64,000 nucleotides of DNA from Streptomyces sp. YIM 121038 (GTDB lineage: Bacteria; Actinomycetota; Actinomycetes; Streptomycetales; Streptomycetaceae). Both the position numbers and the translations under genes were made by a program. Shown piece by piece: positions 54,716-63,393 of this stretch. Position 1 is the stretch's first letter, and the number at the start of each line of letters is the position of its first letter. The stretch is taken from assembly GCF_006088715.1 (NCBI RefSeq), contig NZ_CP030771.1:8988001-9052000 (forward strand), read 5' to 3'. Under the pieces are notes generated by a model. The model was not told where the DNA came from. It saw only the letters and a program-made list of their open reading frames with translations, and made no database searches.

Positions 54716-55381
54716 GTGATCCGCGTACTGCTCGCCGACGACCAGTCGTTGGTCCGCGCGGGGTTCAAGGCGCTGCTCGACGCCCAGGCGGACATCGAGG
54801 TGGCGGGCGAGGCCGCGGACGGCGAGGAGGCGGTGCGCAAGGTGCGGGAGCTGCGGCCCGACGTCGTCCTGATGGACATCCGCATGCCGCTGCTCGACGG
54901 CCTGGAGGCCACCCGCCGGATCACCGGAGAGCCGGACCTCGACGGGGTCCGGGTGGTCATGCTCACCACGTTCGAGCTCGACGAGTACGTCTTCGAGGCG
55001 ATCCGCTCCGGCGCCTCGGGCTTCCTGGTGAAGGACACCGAGCCCGACGAACTGCTGCGCGCGGTGCGGGCGGTGGTCGCGGGCGACGCGCTGCTCTCGC
55101 CCGGGGTGACGCGCCGCCTCATCGGGGAGTTCGCCGCGCGCTCCAAGGAACCTGCGGCCGCCGGGGCGCTCGCCGACCTCACCGAGCGGGAGCGGGAGGT
55201 GATGGCCCTGGTCGGCATCGGCCTGTCCAACGAGGAGATCGCGCGCCGCCTGGTCGTCAGCCCGCTCACCGCCAAGACGCATGTGAGCCGCACGATGGTG
55301 AAACTGGGCGCCCGCGACCGCGCCCAACTGGTCGTCCTGGCCTATGAGTCGGGCCTGGTCCGCCCCGGCTGGCTGGGCTGA
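54716..55381 (+). CDS. NarL/LuxR-family response regulator
   Basis: GTG 54716 after CAGGAGGCCCC gives 221 residues (VIRVLLADDQSLVRAGFKAL). Receiver with Asp54 in VLMDIRMPLLDG, FLVKD with the conserved Lys, and a LuxR HTH (LTEREREVMALVGIGLSNEE IARRLVVSPLTAKTHVSRTM). The 3' end overlaps the convergent DUF6332 gene by 40 bases. Partner of the preceding kinase. Confidence 0.94.
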   Translation: MIRVLLADDQSLVRAGFKALLDAQADIEVAGEAADGEEAVRKVRELRPDVVLMDIRMPLLDGLEATRRITGEPDLDGVRVVMLTTFELDEYVFEAIRSGASGFLVKDTEPDELLRAVRAVVAGDALLSPGVTRRLIGEFAARSKEPAAAGALADLTEREREVMALVGIGLSNEEIARRLVVSPLTAKTHVSRTMVKLGARDRAQLVVLAYESGLVRPGWLG

Positions 55382-55680
55382 GCGGGCAGCCCGGGAAGGG
55401 CCGCGCGGCGCGCCCGCCACCGCTCGGTGAAGCGCCACAGGACGGTGACGACGCGGACGACGAACACGAGGGCGGCGAGCGTCACGCCCACGACCGTGAG
55501 CGTCCGCGCGGCGCCGCCCGACAGGCCGAAGACGAGGACGGGCCCGCCCGCGAGGGCCATGAAGACGAGCACGGCGGCCGCCGCCGCGCTCGCGAGCGCG
55601 TACCCGATCTCGACCGTGACCGCGTCCCGCTCGGCCTGGCTCCGTCGGCCTTGTCCGACCGTGTCCCCCATGTCATTCAT
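55342..55680 (-). CDS. DUF6332 family membrane protein
   Basis: 112 residues from ATG 55680 (an ATG three codons further in is possible). GRRSQAERDAVTVEIGYALA is the family head; two membrane helices follow (ASAAAAAVLVFMALAGGPVL, LTVVGVTLAALVFVVRVVTV) and a basic tail with LWRFTERWRARRAA. Function unknown. The end overlaps the response regulator gene on the other strand. Confidence 0.78.
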   Translation of the reverse strand: MNDMGDTVGQGRRSQAERDAVTVEIGYALASAAAAAVLVFMALAGGPVLVFGLSGGAARTLTVVGVTLAALVFVVRVVTVLWRFTERWRARRAALPGLPAQPSQPGRTRPDS

Positions 55681-55700
55681 ACGGGGAGTGTCACAGGGCC

Positions 55701-55736
55701 GGGGCCCGGCGGGCAAGAAACCGCCCGCCGGGCCCC
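55701..55736 (-). terminator. Strong terminator after the DHA2 exporter gene
   Basis: GGGGCCCGGCGGGC and GCCCGCCGGGCCCC make a perfect 14-bp stem around AAGAAACC. It lies between the exporter stop and the DUF6332 start, both minus strand. Confidence 0.85.
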
Positions 55737-55751
55737 GGGGGCCGGTCGTGG

Positions 55752-57260
55752 TCAGTCGCCGACGGTGACCTGCTCGCGCGGGGCGTCCGTCCGCGGCTGC
55801 GACGAGGCGACGGTGATCGTCCGCTGCTTGCGCCGCGCGCGCAGGCCGGTGAGGTTGATGAGCAGACCGGCGACCGCGAAGGCCGTCACCAGGACCAGGC
55901 CCGGCCGGTAGCTGTCGAGGACCTCCGCGGGCGAGGCGCCGGTCTCGGGCGAACCCTTGCCGGAGGCCGTGATGGCCGCGGTGGTGATCGCGAGGATGAC
56001 CGCGCCGCCCACCTGGATCGAGGTGTTGAGCAGGCCCGAGACCATGCCCTGCTCGTGGTCGGCCACGCCGTTGGTGGCCTGGATGTTGAGCGAGGGGAAG
56101 ACCAGGGCGCACGCGACGCCGAGCAGCACCATCGAGGGCAGGATGACCGCGACGTACGTCGGCGTCAGGTCGATGCGCAGGAACAGCGCGTACGACGCGA
56201 CGAGCAGCGCGAAGCCGGTCACGATGACCCGGGTGGTGCCGAACCGGTCGATGACCCCGGCGATCTTCGTGGCGGACAGGGCCACGATCACGCCCGCGGG
56301 CAGGAAGGCGAGCGCCGTCTCCAGGGCCGACCAGCCGAGCAGCGACTGGAGGTACTGGGTGGCGATGAACTGGAACGAGACGTAGCCGCCGAAGAAGGTC
56401 ACCGCGCCGAGCTGGGCGCGGACCTGCGCTCCCGAGCGCAGGACGCCGAGGCGGATCAGCGGGCTCGCGGTGCGCAGCTCGATGGCGACGAAGGCGGCGA
56501 GGAGCACCGCCACGGCCAGGAACGACAGCAGCGTGCGGGCGGAGGCCCAGCCGACCTCGGGGGCCTGGACGACGGTGAAGACGAGCAGCAGCATCGACGC
56601 CGTGCCGGTGACGGCGCCCGGCACGTCGTAGCCGCCGCGGTTCGCCTCGCGGGCGGAGCGCGGGATGAGCTTGAGACCGGCGACGAGCGCGATGACGGCG
56701 ATCGGCGCGGGCAGCAGCATGGTCAGGCGCCAGCTGACCTCGGTGAGGACGCCGGACAGGACGAGGCCGAGCGAGAAGCCGGTGGCGGCACAGGTGGTGT
56801 AGATGGACAGGGCGCGGTTGCGGACCGGGCCCTCGGCGAAGGTCGTGGTGATGATCGACAGGCCCGCGGGCGCGGTGAACGCGGCGCTCAGGCCCTTCAC
56901 GAAGCGGCTGGCGATGAGGAGCGGCCCGGAGTCGACGAGCCCTCCGAACAGGGAGGTGACGGCGAAGACGCCGAGGGCGATGAGGAAGACCTCTCGGCGT
57001 CCGAGGAGGTCGGCGGCGCGGCCGCCGAGCAGCAGCAGACCGCCGTAGCCGAGGATGTAGCCGCTGACGACCCACTGCAGGGACGAGGTGGAGAGGTCCA
57101 GGTCCGAGCCGATGGAGGGCAGGGCGACGCCGACCATCGAGACGTCGAGGGCGTCCAGGAACATCGCGGCACACAGGACGAGCAGCGTGCCCCACAGGCG
57201 TGGGGTCCAGCGCTCCGCCGACGCGGAGGCATGGGGGACAGGGGAGACCGGTGAAGTCAT
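55752..57260 (-). CDS. DHA2-family multidrug exporter (EmrB/QacA-type)
   Basis: 502 residues from ATG 57260 (GTG 57269 is possible). Fourteen predicted membrane segments. LDALDVSMVGVALPSIGSDL is the DHA2 opening, LGGRAADLLGRREVFLIAL the A motif, LSIYTTCAATGFSLGLVLSG VLTEVSWR the C motif. Exports drugs or toxic metabolites with protons. Divergent from and probably repressed by the MarR protein next door; palindromes lie between them. Confidence 0.92.
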   Translation of the reverse strand: MTSPVSPVPHASASAERWTPRLWGTLLVLCAAMFLDALDVSMVGVALPSIGSDLDLSTSSLQWVVSGYILGYGGLLLLGGRAADLLGRREVFLIALGVFAVTSLFGGLVDSGPLLIASRFVKGLSAAFTAPAGLSIITTTFAEGPVRNRALSIYTTCAATGFSLGLVLSGVLTEVSWRLTMLLPAPIAVIALVAGLKLIPRSAREANRGGYDVPGAVTGTASMLLLVFTVVQAPEVGWASARTLLSFLAVAVLLAAFVAIELRTASPLIRLGVLRSGAQVRAQLGAVTFFGGYVSFQFIATQYLQSLLGWSALETALAFLPAGVIVALSATKIAGVIDRFGTTRVIVTGFALLVASYALFLRIDLTPTYVAVILPSMVLLGVACALVFPSLNIQATNGVADHEQGMVSGLLNTSIQVGGAVILAITTAAITASGKGSPETGASPAEVLDSYRPGLVLVTAFAVAGLLINLTGLRARRKQRTITVASSQPRTDAPREQVTVGD

Positions 57261-57274
57261 GCGGAGCACAGTAC

Positions 57275-57315
57275 ATGCATATGCATTGACTGCAAGTGCA
57301 TTTAATTCCGATGCA
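57275..57315. promoter_or_regulatory. MarR-type operator region between exporter and regulator
   Basis: ATGCATATGCAT (57275-57286) is a perfect 12-bp palindrome, followed by TGCAAGTGCA and CGATGCAAT, giving repeated TGCA half-sites across an A/T-rich promoter between divergent genes. TTGACT at 57286-57291 could be a plus-strand -35. Typical of MarR control. Confidence 0.72.
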
Positions 57316-57346
57316 ATAATCGCCCGATTTCTGCTACGGTGCCGCC

Positions 57347-57766
57347 ATGGCGGCGACGAAGGCCGAGCCCCCGGCGGAGGCCGAGCAAGGGCTTGTGAAC
57401 GAGTGGCGGGAGATCCTCGCGGTGCACGCGCGCACCCTCTGCGAGCTGGACCGGGAGCTGCATCCGCACGGTCTGGGCGCGAGTGACTTCGAGGTGCTCG
57501 ACGTGCTCGCCGCGGGCCACTCCGCGGGCGGTGGCGGCGGCTTCCGGGTCCAGGACATCGCCTGCCAGGTCCACTTGAGCCAGAGCGCCCTGTCCCGCCT
57601 CGTCGGCCGTCTGGAGAAGGACGGCCTGGTCGAGCGCGGCATGTGCAGCGAGGACCGCCGCGGCGTGCTCGTCTGTCTGACCGCCAAGGGGCGTGCGCTG
57701 CACGCCGAGGTGAAGCCGGTGCAGCGCGCCGTGCTCACCCGCATGCTGGCCGCGCCGGACGCCTGA
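57347..57766 (+). CDS. MarR-family transcriptional regulator
   Basis: 139 residues. LGASDFEVLDVLAAG, then the winged helix DIACQVHLSQSALSRLVGRL EKDGLVER and the wing CSEDRRGVLVCLTAKGRAL. The DxR...G wing signature is present (SEDRRGV). It would repress the divergent exporter and itself. A -10-like TACGGT lies eight bases before the ATG. Confidence 0.93.
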   Translation: MAATKAEPPAEAEQGLVNEWREILAVHARTLCELDRELHPHGLGASDFEVLDVLAAGHSAGGGGGFRVQDIACQVHLSQSALSRLVGRLEKDGLVERGMCSEDRRGVLVCLTAKGRALHAEVKPVQRAVLTRMLAAPDA

Positions 57767-57784
57767 CCGCGGCCCCGGGGGGGC

Positions 57785-57806
57785 GGGCCCGGCCGGAGCC
57801 GGGCCC
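57785..57806. terminator. Terminator between MarR gene and DinB-like gene
   Basis: GGGCCCGGC and GCCGGGCCC form a 9-bp stem with a four-base loop (CGGA) between convergent genes. Confidence 0.72.
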
Positions 57807-57820
57807 TCGTCGGCCCGGCG

Positions 57821-58552
57821 TCAGCCGACCCCCGCCGTCTCGCGCCACAGCGTGGCGAGCGCGGTGTCGCCCGTGATCTGCGGGAACGGCAGCCGGTTCC
57901 ACAGGGCCAGATACAGATACGCCGCCTGACCCGCGACCTCGCAGTCGGCGGGCAGGGTGTCGCCGTGCTCGGTGACGGGCACCTCCGTGGACAGATGGAC
58001 CGTCCACGCCTCCTTCGCGTCGGTGGCGCGGATCCGCAGCACGCGCGGCTCCGGCGTGCGCAACCGGCTCTTGGGCCGGGCGTGGAAGCCGCGGAGCAGC
58101 TCGTCGATGCCGTCCACCGCGAAGTCCGTGCCGACGGCCGTGGGCGTACCGCCCCGGGCGGACTCGGCGTCCACCCGGTGCACGGCCGTCTCGTTCGCCT
58201 GCCGCCGCGCCCAGAAGGCCAGCGGTGACGGGGCGGGCAGGAACGTCCAGCACCGCAGGTCGGCCGGGGCGGCGGTGAGTGCGGCGACGAGCCGCGCGTG
58301 CCCCTCGCGGAACCACGCCACGAGGTCGGCGCCGTCCAGGGCCGGCTCCTCCGGCAAGGAGCGGAAGGAAGGATGCGCGTCGGCGACGAAGGCGGCGGCC
58401 CAGCGGTGCACCACGCCCGTGTGCCGCACCAGGTCACGCACCCGCCACCCGGGGCAGGTGGGCACGGCGGCAGCGGTCCCCGCCTCCTCGGCGGCGCGGG
58501 CGAGCAGCCGCCCTTCCCGGTCGAGGATCTCTATGTGCTCGGCAATCTCCAT
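57821..58552 (-). CDS. Maleylpyruvate isomerase family (mycothiol-dependent, DinB-like) protein
   Basis: 243 residues from ATG 58552. EHIEILDREGRLLARAAEEA, VPTCPGWRVRDLVRHTGVVH RWA (first metal His), FWARRQANETAVHRVDAESA (second His set) and VDGIDELLRGF define the family of mycothiol-dependent metalloenzymes. The substrate is unknown; paralogues are numerous in Streptomyces. The C-terminal domain has the usual beta-rich SCP2-like fold (WTVHLSTEVPVTEHG). Confidence 0.9.
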   Translation of the reverse strand: MEIAEHIEILDREGRLLARAAEEAGTAAAVPTCPGWRVRDLVRHTGVVHRWAAAFVADAHPSFRSLPEEPALDGADLVAWFREGHARLVAALTAAPADLRCWTFLPAPSPLAFWARRQANETAVHRVDAESARGGTPTAVGTDFAVDGIDELLRGFHARPKSRLRTPEPRVLRIRATDAKEAWTVHLSTEVPVTEHGDTLPADCEVAGQAAYLYLALWNRLPFPQITGDTALATLWRETAGVG

Positions 58553-58704
58553 GCGGGGATTGTGCAGGACGATCCGGCCCGCGCGTGGGGGAAGCGATGC
58601 CCGCGTTCGCGCCGGGACGAAAGGCGCTTGTGGCCGGGCGCGGGGGCGCGCGTGAGGGCGGGCGCGGTGGCGGAGGGCGCCGCACCCACCCTCCCTCGGA
58701 GGGC

Positions 58705-59922
58705 TCAGGCGTCGCCGCGCGCCGCGGACGCGCGGCCCGTCGCCCCCGCGATGCCCGCGGCGAGCGCCGCGAGGAGGGCCACGCTGGTCAGCGCCACCGG
58801 CAGGGAGAACCAGTCCGCCATGAAGCCGATCGCGGGCGGCCCGAGCAGCATGCCGCCGTAGCCGAGCGTGGACGCGGCCGCCACCCCGCTCGGACCGGCG
58901 AGCGCACCGGCGCGCTCGATCGCCACGGGGAAGATGTTGGCCAGGCCGAGGCCCGTGATCGCGAACCCGGCGAGCGCCGCGCCCGTGGAGGGGGCGAGCG
59001 CGCCGAGGAGCATCCCGGCCGCGGCGAGCAGGCCGCCGCCGACGACGGTGCGGGTGCCGCCGAGGCGTTCGAGGAGCGCCGTGCCGGACAGACGGCCGAT
59101 CGTCATCGCGAGGGCGAAGCACGAGTACCCCGCCGCGGCGACGCCGGGGTGTGCGTCGAGGTCCTGCTCCAGGTGGAGCGCGCCCCAGTCGGCCAGCGCC
59201 CCTTCGCCGTACGCCGTGCACAGCGCGACGAGCCCGAAGACCAGGACGAGCACCCGCGCGCCGCCGCCGCCGGACCCGGGCGGCGCGGACGCCCGCGACC
59301 CGGCGGCGGCCGGGGCCTGCGGCACCTCGTACCGCAGCAGCGTCGGCGCGGTCACCGCCGTGACGAGGAGGCCGATCAGGGCGAGCCCGAGCAGGTGCCG
59401 GGTGGGGGAGAGGTGCCCGGCGACCAGGCCGCCGAGGCCCGCCCCGATCATGCCGCCGAGGCTGAACGCCGCGTGGAAACTGGGCATGACCGGCCGCCGC
59501 AGCGCCCGGACGAGATCGACGGCCGCGCTGTTCATGGCCACGTTGATGCCGCCGTACGCGGCGCCGAAGAGCAGCAGGACCAGGCCGAGGGCGAGGGCCG
59601 AGTGCGTCAGCGGGGGCAGCGCGACGCTCAGCGGCATCAGGACGCCGCACGCCACGGTCACCGGATGGCTGCCGAAGCGCGTACACAGCCGCCCCGTCAT
59701 CGTCATCGTCACCACGGCCCCCGCCGAGACCCCGAGCAGCGCGAGCCCCAGCGTGCTCGCCGACGCCCCCGTCTGCTCCTTGATGGCGGGGATGCGGACG
59801 ACCCATCCGGCGAAGACGAAGCCGTCGAGGGCGAAGAACACGGTGAGGGCGGCGCGCAGTCGGCCGAAGTCGTGGGACGTGGCCTCGGACGCCTCTGACG
59901 TGGTTTTGTTTAGTAGCGGCAC
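58705..59922 (-). CDS. MFS transporter
   Basis: GTG 59922 (VPLLNKTTSEASEATSHDFG) gives 405 residues; TACGCT lies six bases upstream, so the transcript may be leaderless. Twelve membrane helices, opening VFFALDGFVFAGWVVRIPAI KE and GRLCTRFGSHPV, AAYGGINVAMNSAAVDLVRA, PSFHAAFSLGGMIGAGLGGL. This is the group related to inner membrane protein YbjJ and fucose-type permeases (FHAxxSLG). Divergent from a ROK regulator, which suggests a sugar or sugar-derived substrate. Confidence 0.88.
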   Translation of the reverse strand: MPLLNKTTSEASEATSHDFGRLRAALTVFFALDGFVFAGWVVRIPAIKEQTGASASTLGLALLGVSAGAVVTMTMTGRLCTRFGSHPVTVACGVLMPLSVALPPLTHSALALGLVLLLFGAAYGGINVAMNSAAVDLVRALRRPVMPSFHAAFSLGGMIGAGLGGLVAGHLSPTRHLLGLALIGLLVTAVTAPTLLRYEVPQAPAAAGSRASAPPGSGGGGARVLVLVFGLVALCTAYGEGALADWGALHLEQDLDAHPGVAAAGYSCFALAMTIGRLSGTALLERLGGTRTVVGGGLLAAAGMLLGALAPSTGAALAGFAITGLGLANIFPVAIERAGALAGPSGVAAASTLGYGGMLLGPPAIGFMADWFSLPVALTSVALLAALAAGIAGATGRASAARGDA

Positions 59923-60148
59923 AAAGTCAGCGTAGGGCCGCACCCCGGTCGGGGACAAGGCGGTTGTCCGGGGTGCGGCCGCCGCGCGGTGCGCGCGGTG
60001 CGGCGCGGCCCCGGCGCGGAGCCGAGGCGGCGCACTTCGGAAAGAGGCGTACGAAACCGTGGATCACGGGCAGGCGAAGAGCGCGGGAAGGCCGGATGGC
60101 GACGACGGAACGGCGAGGTGGCGTACGGATCATGGGAGACTCGCACTC

Positions 60149-61369
60149 ATGAACGGGAAGGCTGCCACCGGGGGTGAGGCGCGTACGCGCCTGGAGCGAG
60201 GGCGTACCGCGCTCGGCCCCGCACTCGAACTCGTCCACACCGGGCGCGCACCCACCCGAGCCGTCCTCACCGCCGAGTTGGGCGTCACGCGCGCCACGGC
60301 GGGCGCCGTCGCGGCCGAGTTGGAGGCGCTCGGCCTGATCAGCGTCGACGCGAAGCCGAGCGCCGCCTCGGGGTCGCAGGGCCGCCCCTCGCACCGCCTC
60401 TCCGTCGCGGGGACCGGTCCGGTCGCCCTCGCCGCCCAGGTGCACGCCGACGGCTTCCGCGCGGCGCTCGTCGGCCTCGGCGGCGAGATCGTCGCCACGA
60501 CGCCCGGCTGCGAGACGATCGACGCGGACCCGGCGCAGGTGCTCGGCACGGTCGTCGACGAGGGCGCGCGCCTGCTGCGCGAGACCGGGAGGCGGTGCGT
60601 CGGCGCCGGACTCGCGGTGCCCTCGGCCGTCGCGGAACCGGAGGGCACCGCCCTCAACCCGCTGCACCTGGCCTGGCCCGCGGGCGCGCCGGTGCGGGAG
60701 ATCTTCGCGGACTGCGTACGCCGGGCCGGGGTCACGGGCCCCGCCTTCACCGGCAACGACGTGAACCTCGCGGCGCTCGCCGAGCACCGGCACGGCGCCG
60801 GGCGCGGCGCCCGCGACCTGCTGTGCGTGGCGACCGGGCACCGGGGGGTCGGCGGCGCCCTGGTCCTGGACGGCCGCCTGCACACCGGGAGTTCGGGACT
60901 CGCCCTCGAAGTCGGGCACCTCACGGTGCACCCGGAGGGGCGCCCCTGCCACTGCGGCAGCCGCGGCTGTCTGGACGTGGAGACCGACCCGCTCGCCTTC
61001 CTGACGGAGGCCGGGGTCAGGCCCGGCCCCGAGGGGCTGCTCAACCAGGCGCGCACGCTGTTGGCCGAGCACTACGCCGACCCGGCGGTGCGGGTGGCCG
61101 CCGAAGCCCTGATCGACCGTCTGGGCCTCGGTCTCGCGGGCCTGGTGAACATCCTCAACCCCGACCGCATCGTCCTCGGCGGTCTGCACCGCGCGCTGCT
61201 CGACGCGGACCCGGAGCGGCTGCGCGCGGTCGTCGCCGACCGGAGCCTGTGGGGCCGCAGCGGCGGGGTGCCGATCCTGGCCTGCACCCTCGACCACAAC
61301 AGCCTGGTGGGGGCCGCCGAGCTGGCCTGGCAGCCGGTGCTCGACGACCCCCTGGGGGCGCTGGGTTAG
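60149..61369 (+). CDS. ROK-family transcriptional regulator
   Basis: ATG 60149 gives 406 residues. N-terminal winged HTH (PTRAVLTAELGVTRATAGAV AAELEALGLI), then the ROK sugar-kinase-like domain with VALAAQVHADGFRAALV, GAGLAVPSAV, FTGNDVNLAALAEHRHGAGR, GALVLDGRLHTGSSGLALEV GH and the zinc motif CHCGSRGC. ILNPDRIVLGG is the family end motif. Likely represses the divergent MFS gene in response to a sugar. Confidence 0.93.
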   Translation: MNGKAATGGEARTRLERGRTALGPALELVHTGRAPTRAVLTAELGVTRATAGAVAAELEALGLISVDAKPSAASGSQGRPSHRLSVAGTGPVALAAQVHADGFRAALVGLGGEIVATTPGCETIDADPAQVLGTVVDEGARLLRETGRRCVGAGLAVPSAVAEPEGTALNPLHLAWPAGAPVREIFADCVRRAGVTGPAFTGNDVNLAALAEHRHGAGRGARDLLCVATGHRGVGGALVLDGRLHTGSSGLALEVGHLTVHPEGRPCHCGSRGCLDVETDPLAFLTEAGVRPGPEGLLNQARTLLAEHYADPAVRVAAEALIDRLGLGLAGLVNILNPDRIVLGGLHRALLDADPERLRAVVADRSLWGRSGGVPILACTLDHNSLVGAAELAWQPVLDDPLGALG

Positions 61370-61383
61370 GGGCGCGAGGCGCC

Positions 61384-62580
61384 TCAGCCGACCCGAGCGG
61401 GTTCCCGTACGGGGGCCACGACGTCGGCGGTGGCCGGTGCGGCGGCCCCGCGCCGCCGCAGGTCCGGGATCAGCGAGAGCAGTCCGAGCACCGCGAGCCC
61501 GGCGCCGATCCACAGCGGGGCGCGCAGCCCGTAGGCGTCGATGGCGGGGCCGCCGACGGACGTCGCGATGATGATGCCGCCCGTGATGAACGACGAGTGG
61601 ACGCTGTTGACCAGGGGGCCGGTGTTGCTGGCGCGCTGGACGCGGGTGATCATCGCCGGGTTCATGGTGACGCCCACCAGGCCGATGCCCAGCATCATCG
61701 CCACGGCGGCGACCGGTACGTCGGCGACGAGCGCGAAGCCGATGAGGAAGCCGAGGTTCAGCAGCAGGCCCGTGGCCAGGACGGGCAGGGTGTACCGGTC
61801 GGCGAGGCGGCCGACGACGGTGTTGCCGATGAGGGTGGCGGCACCGTAGGCGATGAGCAGCAGCGGCACGGTGCCGGTGGCGAAGCCGGTGATCTCGGTG
61901 AGGATCGGGTTGAGGTAGCTGAAGGCGGAGAAGGTGGCGCCGATGACGAACGTACTGGTGAGAAGGGAGAGCCAGAGCCGCGGGCTCTTGAAGGCGCCCA
62001 GCTCGTCGCGGAGCGCGCCACCGCCCTCGGTGCGCTCGACGTGCGGCACCCCGAAGAACGTCGTGACCGCGGCGAGGGCGGTGAGCACGGTGATGGCCCA
62101 GAACGCGGCGCGCCAGCCGAGGTGTTCCCCGACGACGGTGGCCATCGGCAGGCCGAGGAGCGTGCCCAGCATCAGCCCGTTCAGCGCGACGGCGACGGCG
62201 CGGCCCCGCATCTCGGGCCGGGCCAGCTGCGTGGCCATGGAGATGCCGACCCCGAAGAAGGCCTGCGAGGCGACGCCGGTGACCACGCGCGCCACCAGCA
62301 TGGTCCCGTAGTCGGGGGCGAGGGCGGCCAGGACGTTGCCCGCCAGGAAGACGGCGAAGACGACCAGCAGGGCCCGCTTCGGCGCCAGTTTGAGCAGGGC
62401 GGCCGTCAGGAACGGCCCGCCGAAGGCCATGGCGATCGCGAAGGCCGTGATCAGATAGCCGATCTCGGGGATCGTGGCGCCGAGCCCGTCGGCCATCTGC
62501 GGCATGAGTCCGGCGACGACGAACTCGCTGGTCACCATGGCGAAGATGCCTAGGGCCAGGACGTATACGGCGCGGGGCAT
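61384..62580 (-). CDS. DHA1-family MFS exporter (AraJ/CmlR-like)
   Basis: ATG 62580 after AGGAGCACCC gives 398 residues. VLALGIFAMVTSEFVVAGLM PQMA is the DHA1 opening; KRALLVVFAVFLAGNVLAAL and GVGISMATQLARPEMRGRAV follow. Twelve helices. Probable drug or metabolite exporter under the TetR protein encoded upstream on the same strand; the ROK gene converges with it 14 bases away. Confidence 0.92.
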   Translation of the reverse strand: MPRAVYVLALGIFAMVTSEFVVAGLMPQMADGLGATIPEIGYLITAFAIAMAFGGPFLTAALLKLAPKRALLVVFAVFLAGNVLAALAPDYGTMLVARVVTGVASQAFFGVGISMATQLARPEMRGRAVAVALNGLMLGTLLGLPMATVVGEHLGWRAAFWAITVLTALAAVTTFFGVPHVERTEGGGALRDELGAFKSPRLWLSLLTSTFVIGATFSAFSYLNPILTEITGFATGTVPLLLIAYGAATLIGNTVVGRLADRYTLPVLATGLLLNLGFLIGFALVADVPVAAVAMMLGIGLVGVTMNPAMITRVQRASNTGPLVNSVHSSFITGGIIIATSVGGPAIDAYGLRAPLWIGAGLAVLGLLSLIPDLRRRGAAAPATADVVAPVREPARVG

Positions 62581-62607
62581 GGGTGCTCCTCGGGGTGGGC
62601 GGGGCAA

Positions 62608-62626
62608 GTATTGGATAGGTCAGTAC
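62608..62626. promoter_or_regulatory. TetR-type operator upstream of the DHA1 exporter
   Basis: GTATTGGATAGGTCAGTAC is an imperfect inverted repeat (GTAxTG...CAxTAC) in the A/T-rich promoter 28 bases upstream of the exporter ATG. Probably bound by the TetR regulator encoded next door. Confidence 0.58.
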
Positions 62627-62696
62627 AAAATTGGGGCAGGGGGTGCCGCGGAAGGGGCTCCGGGGTGGGTTCGCCGTGCCCGTGCGGCGGGGAGGG

Positions 62697-63293
62697 TCAG
62701 GGGCGCAGCGCGTCCAGAGCCGTCTCGGCGATGGCTTCGAGGGCGGCGCGGTCGGCGCCCGCCTGGGCGGAGACCCGCATGCCGCCGATGGTGGCGTTGA
62801 CGAACCGGGCCAGGGACTCCGTGTCCCGGCGGGCGGTGATGGTGCCGTCGCGCTTGCCCGCGTCGATCGCGATCCGCAGCAGCCGGAGCCGCAGGTCGAG
62901 GTCGCGCTGGATCAGCGCGTCCGCGTCGGCGTCGCGCCGGGCGAGCTCGACCACCGTGTTGACGGTGAGGCAGCCGATGCTGCGGTCGTCCTCGCGGTAC
63001 TCGAACTCGCTGTCGACGATCCGGGTGTACAGCGCGCGGAGCCGGTCGAAGCCCGGGCGCTCGCTGTCCTCCAGGATCTCCGCCTGCGGGGCGCTCATCA
63101 TGTCGATGTAGCGGTTCAGCGACCTGCGGAACAGGTCGTGCTTGCTGGTGAAGGTGTTGTAGATGCTGCTGCGGCCCAGTCCGGTGGCGTCGCACAGGTC
63201 CTGGGTCGAAGTGGCTTCGTAGCCCTTTTCCCAGAAGGCGCGCATCGCCGCGTCCAGGGCCCGCTCCTCGTCGAACGTCCTCGGTCGGGCCAT
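62697..63293 (-). CDS. TetR-family transcriptional regulator
   Basis: ATG 63293 (MARPRTFDEERALDAAMRAF) gives 198 residues. WEKGYEATSTQDLCDATGLG RSSIYNTFTSKHDLF is the TetR HTH. The ligand-binding part contains DRSIGCLTVNTVVELARRDA, a phrase typical of the YxaF/AcrR-like C-terminal domain (TetR_C_6/16). It precedes the DHA1 exporter and most likely represses it. Confidence 0.93.
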   Translation of the reverse strand: MARPRTFDEERALDAAMRAFWEKGYEATSTQDLCDATGLGRSSIYNTFTSKHDLFRRSLNRYIDMMSAPQAEILEDSERPGFDRLRALYTRIVDSEFEYREDDRSIGCLTVNTVVELARRDADADALIQRDLDLRLRLLRIAIDAGKRDGTITARRDTESLARFVNATIGGMRVSAQAGADRAALEAIAETALDALRP

Positions 63294-63393
63294 GACGGAA
63301 CCGTACCTGTTTTGGAACGCGCGATGCAATACGGGTGTGCGGGTGAGCGCCCGCCTTCCCGGTGCGGTGCCGGGCGGCACCGCACCGGTGGTG

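Noticed and set aside
60595..62553. 652-codon plus-strand frame overlapping the ROK and DHA1 genes
   Set aside because: Arg/Gly/Asp-rich shadow without domains. The ROK regulator and the antisense exporter account for the sequence.
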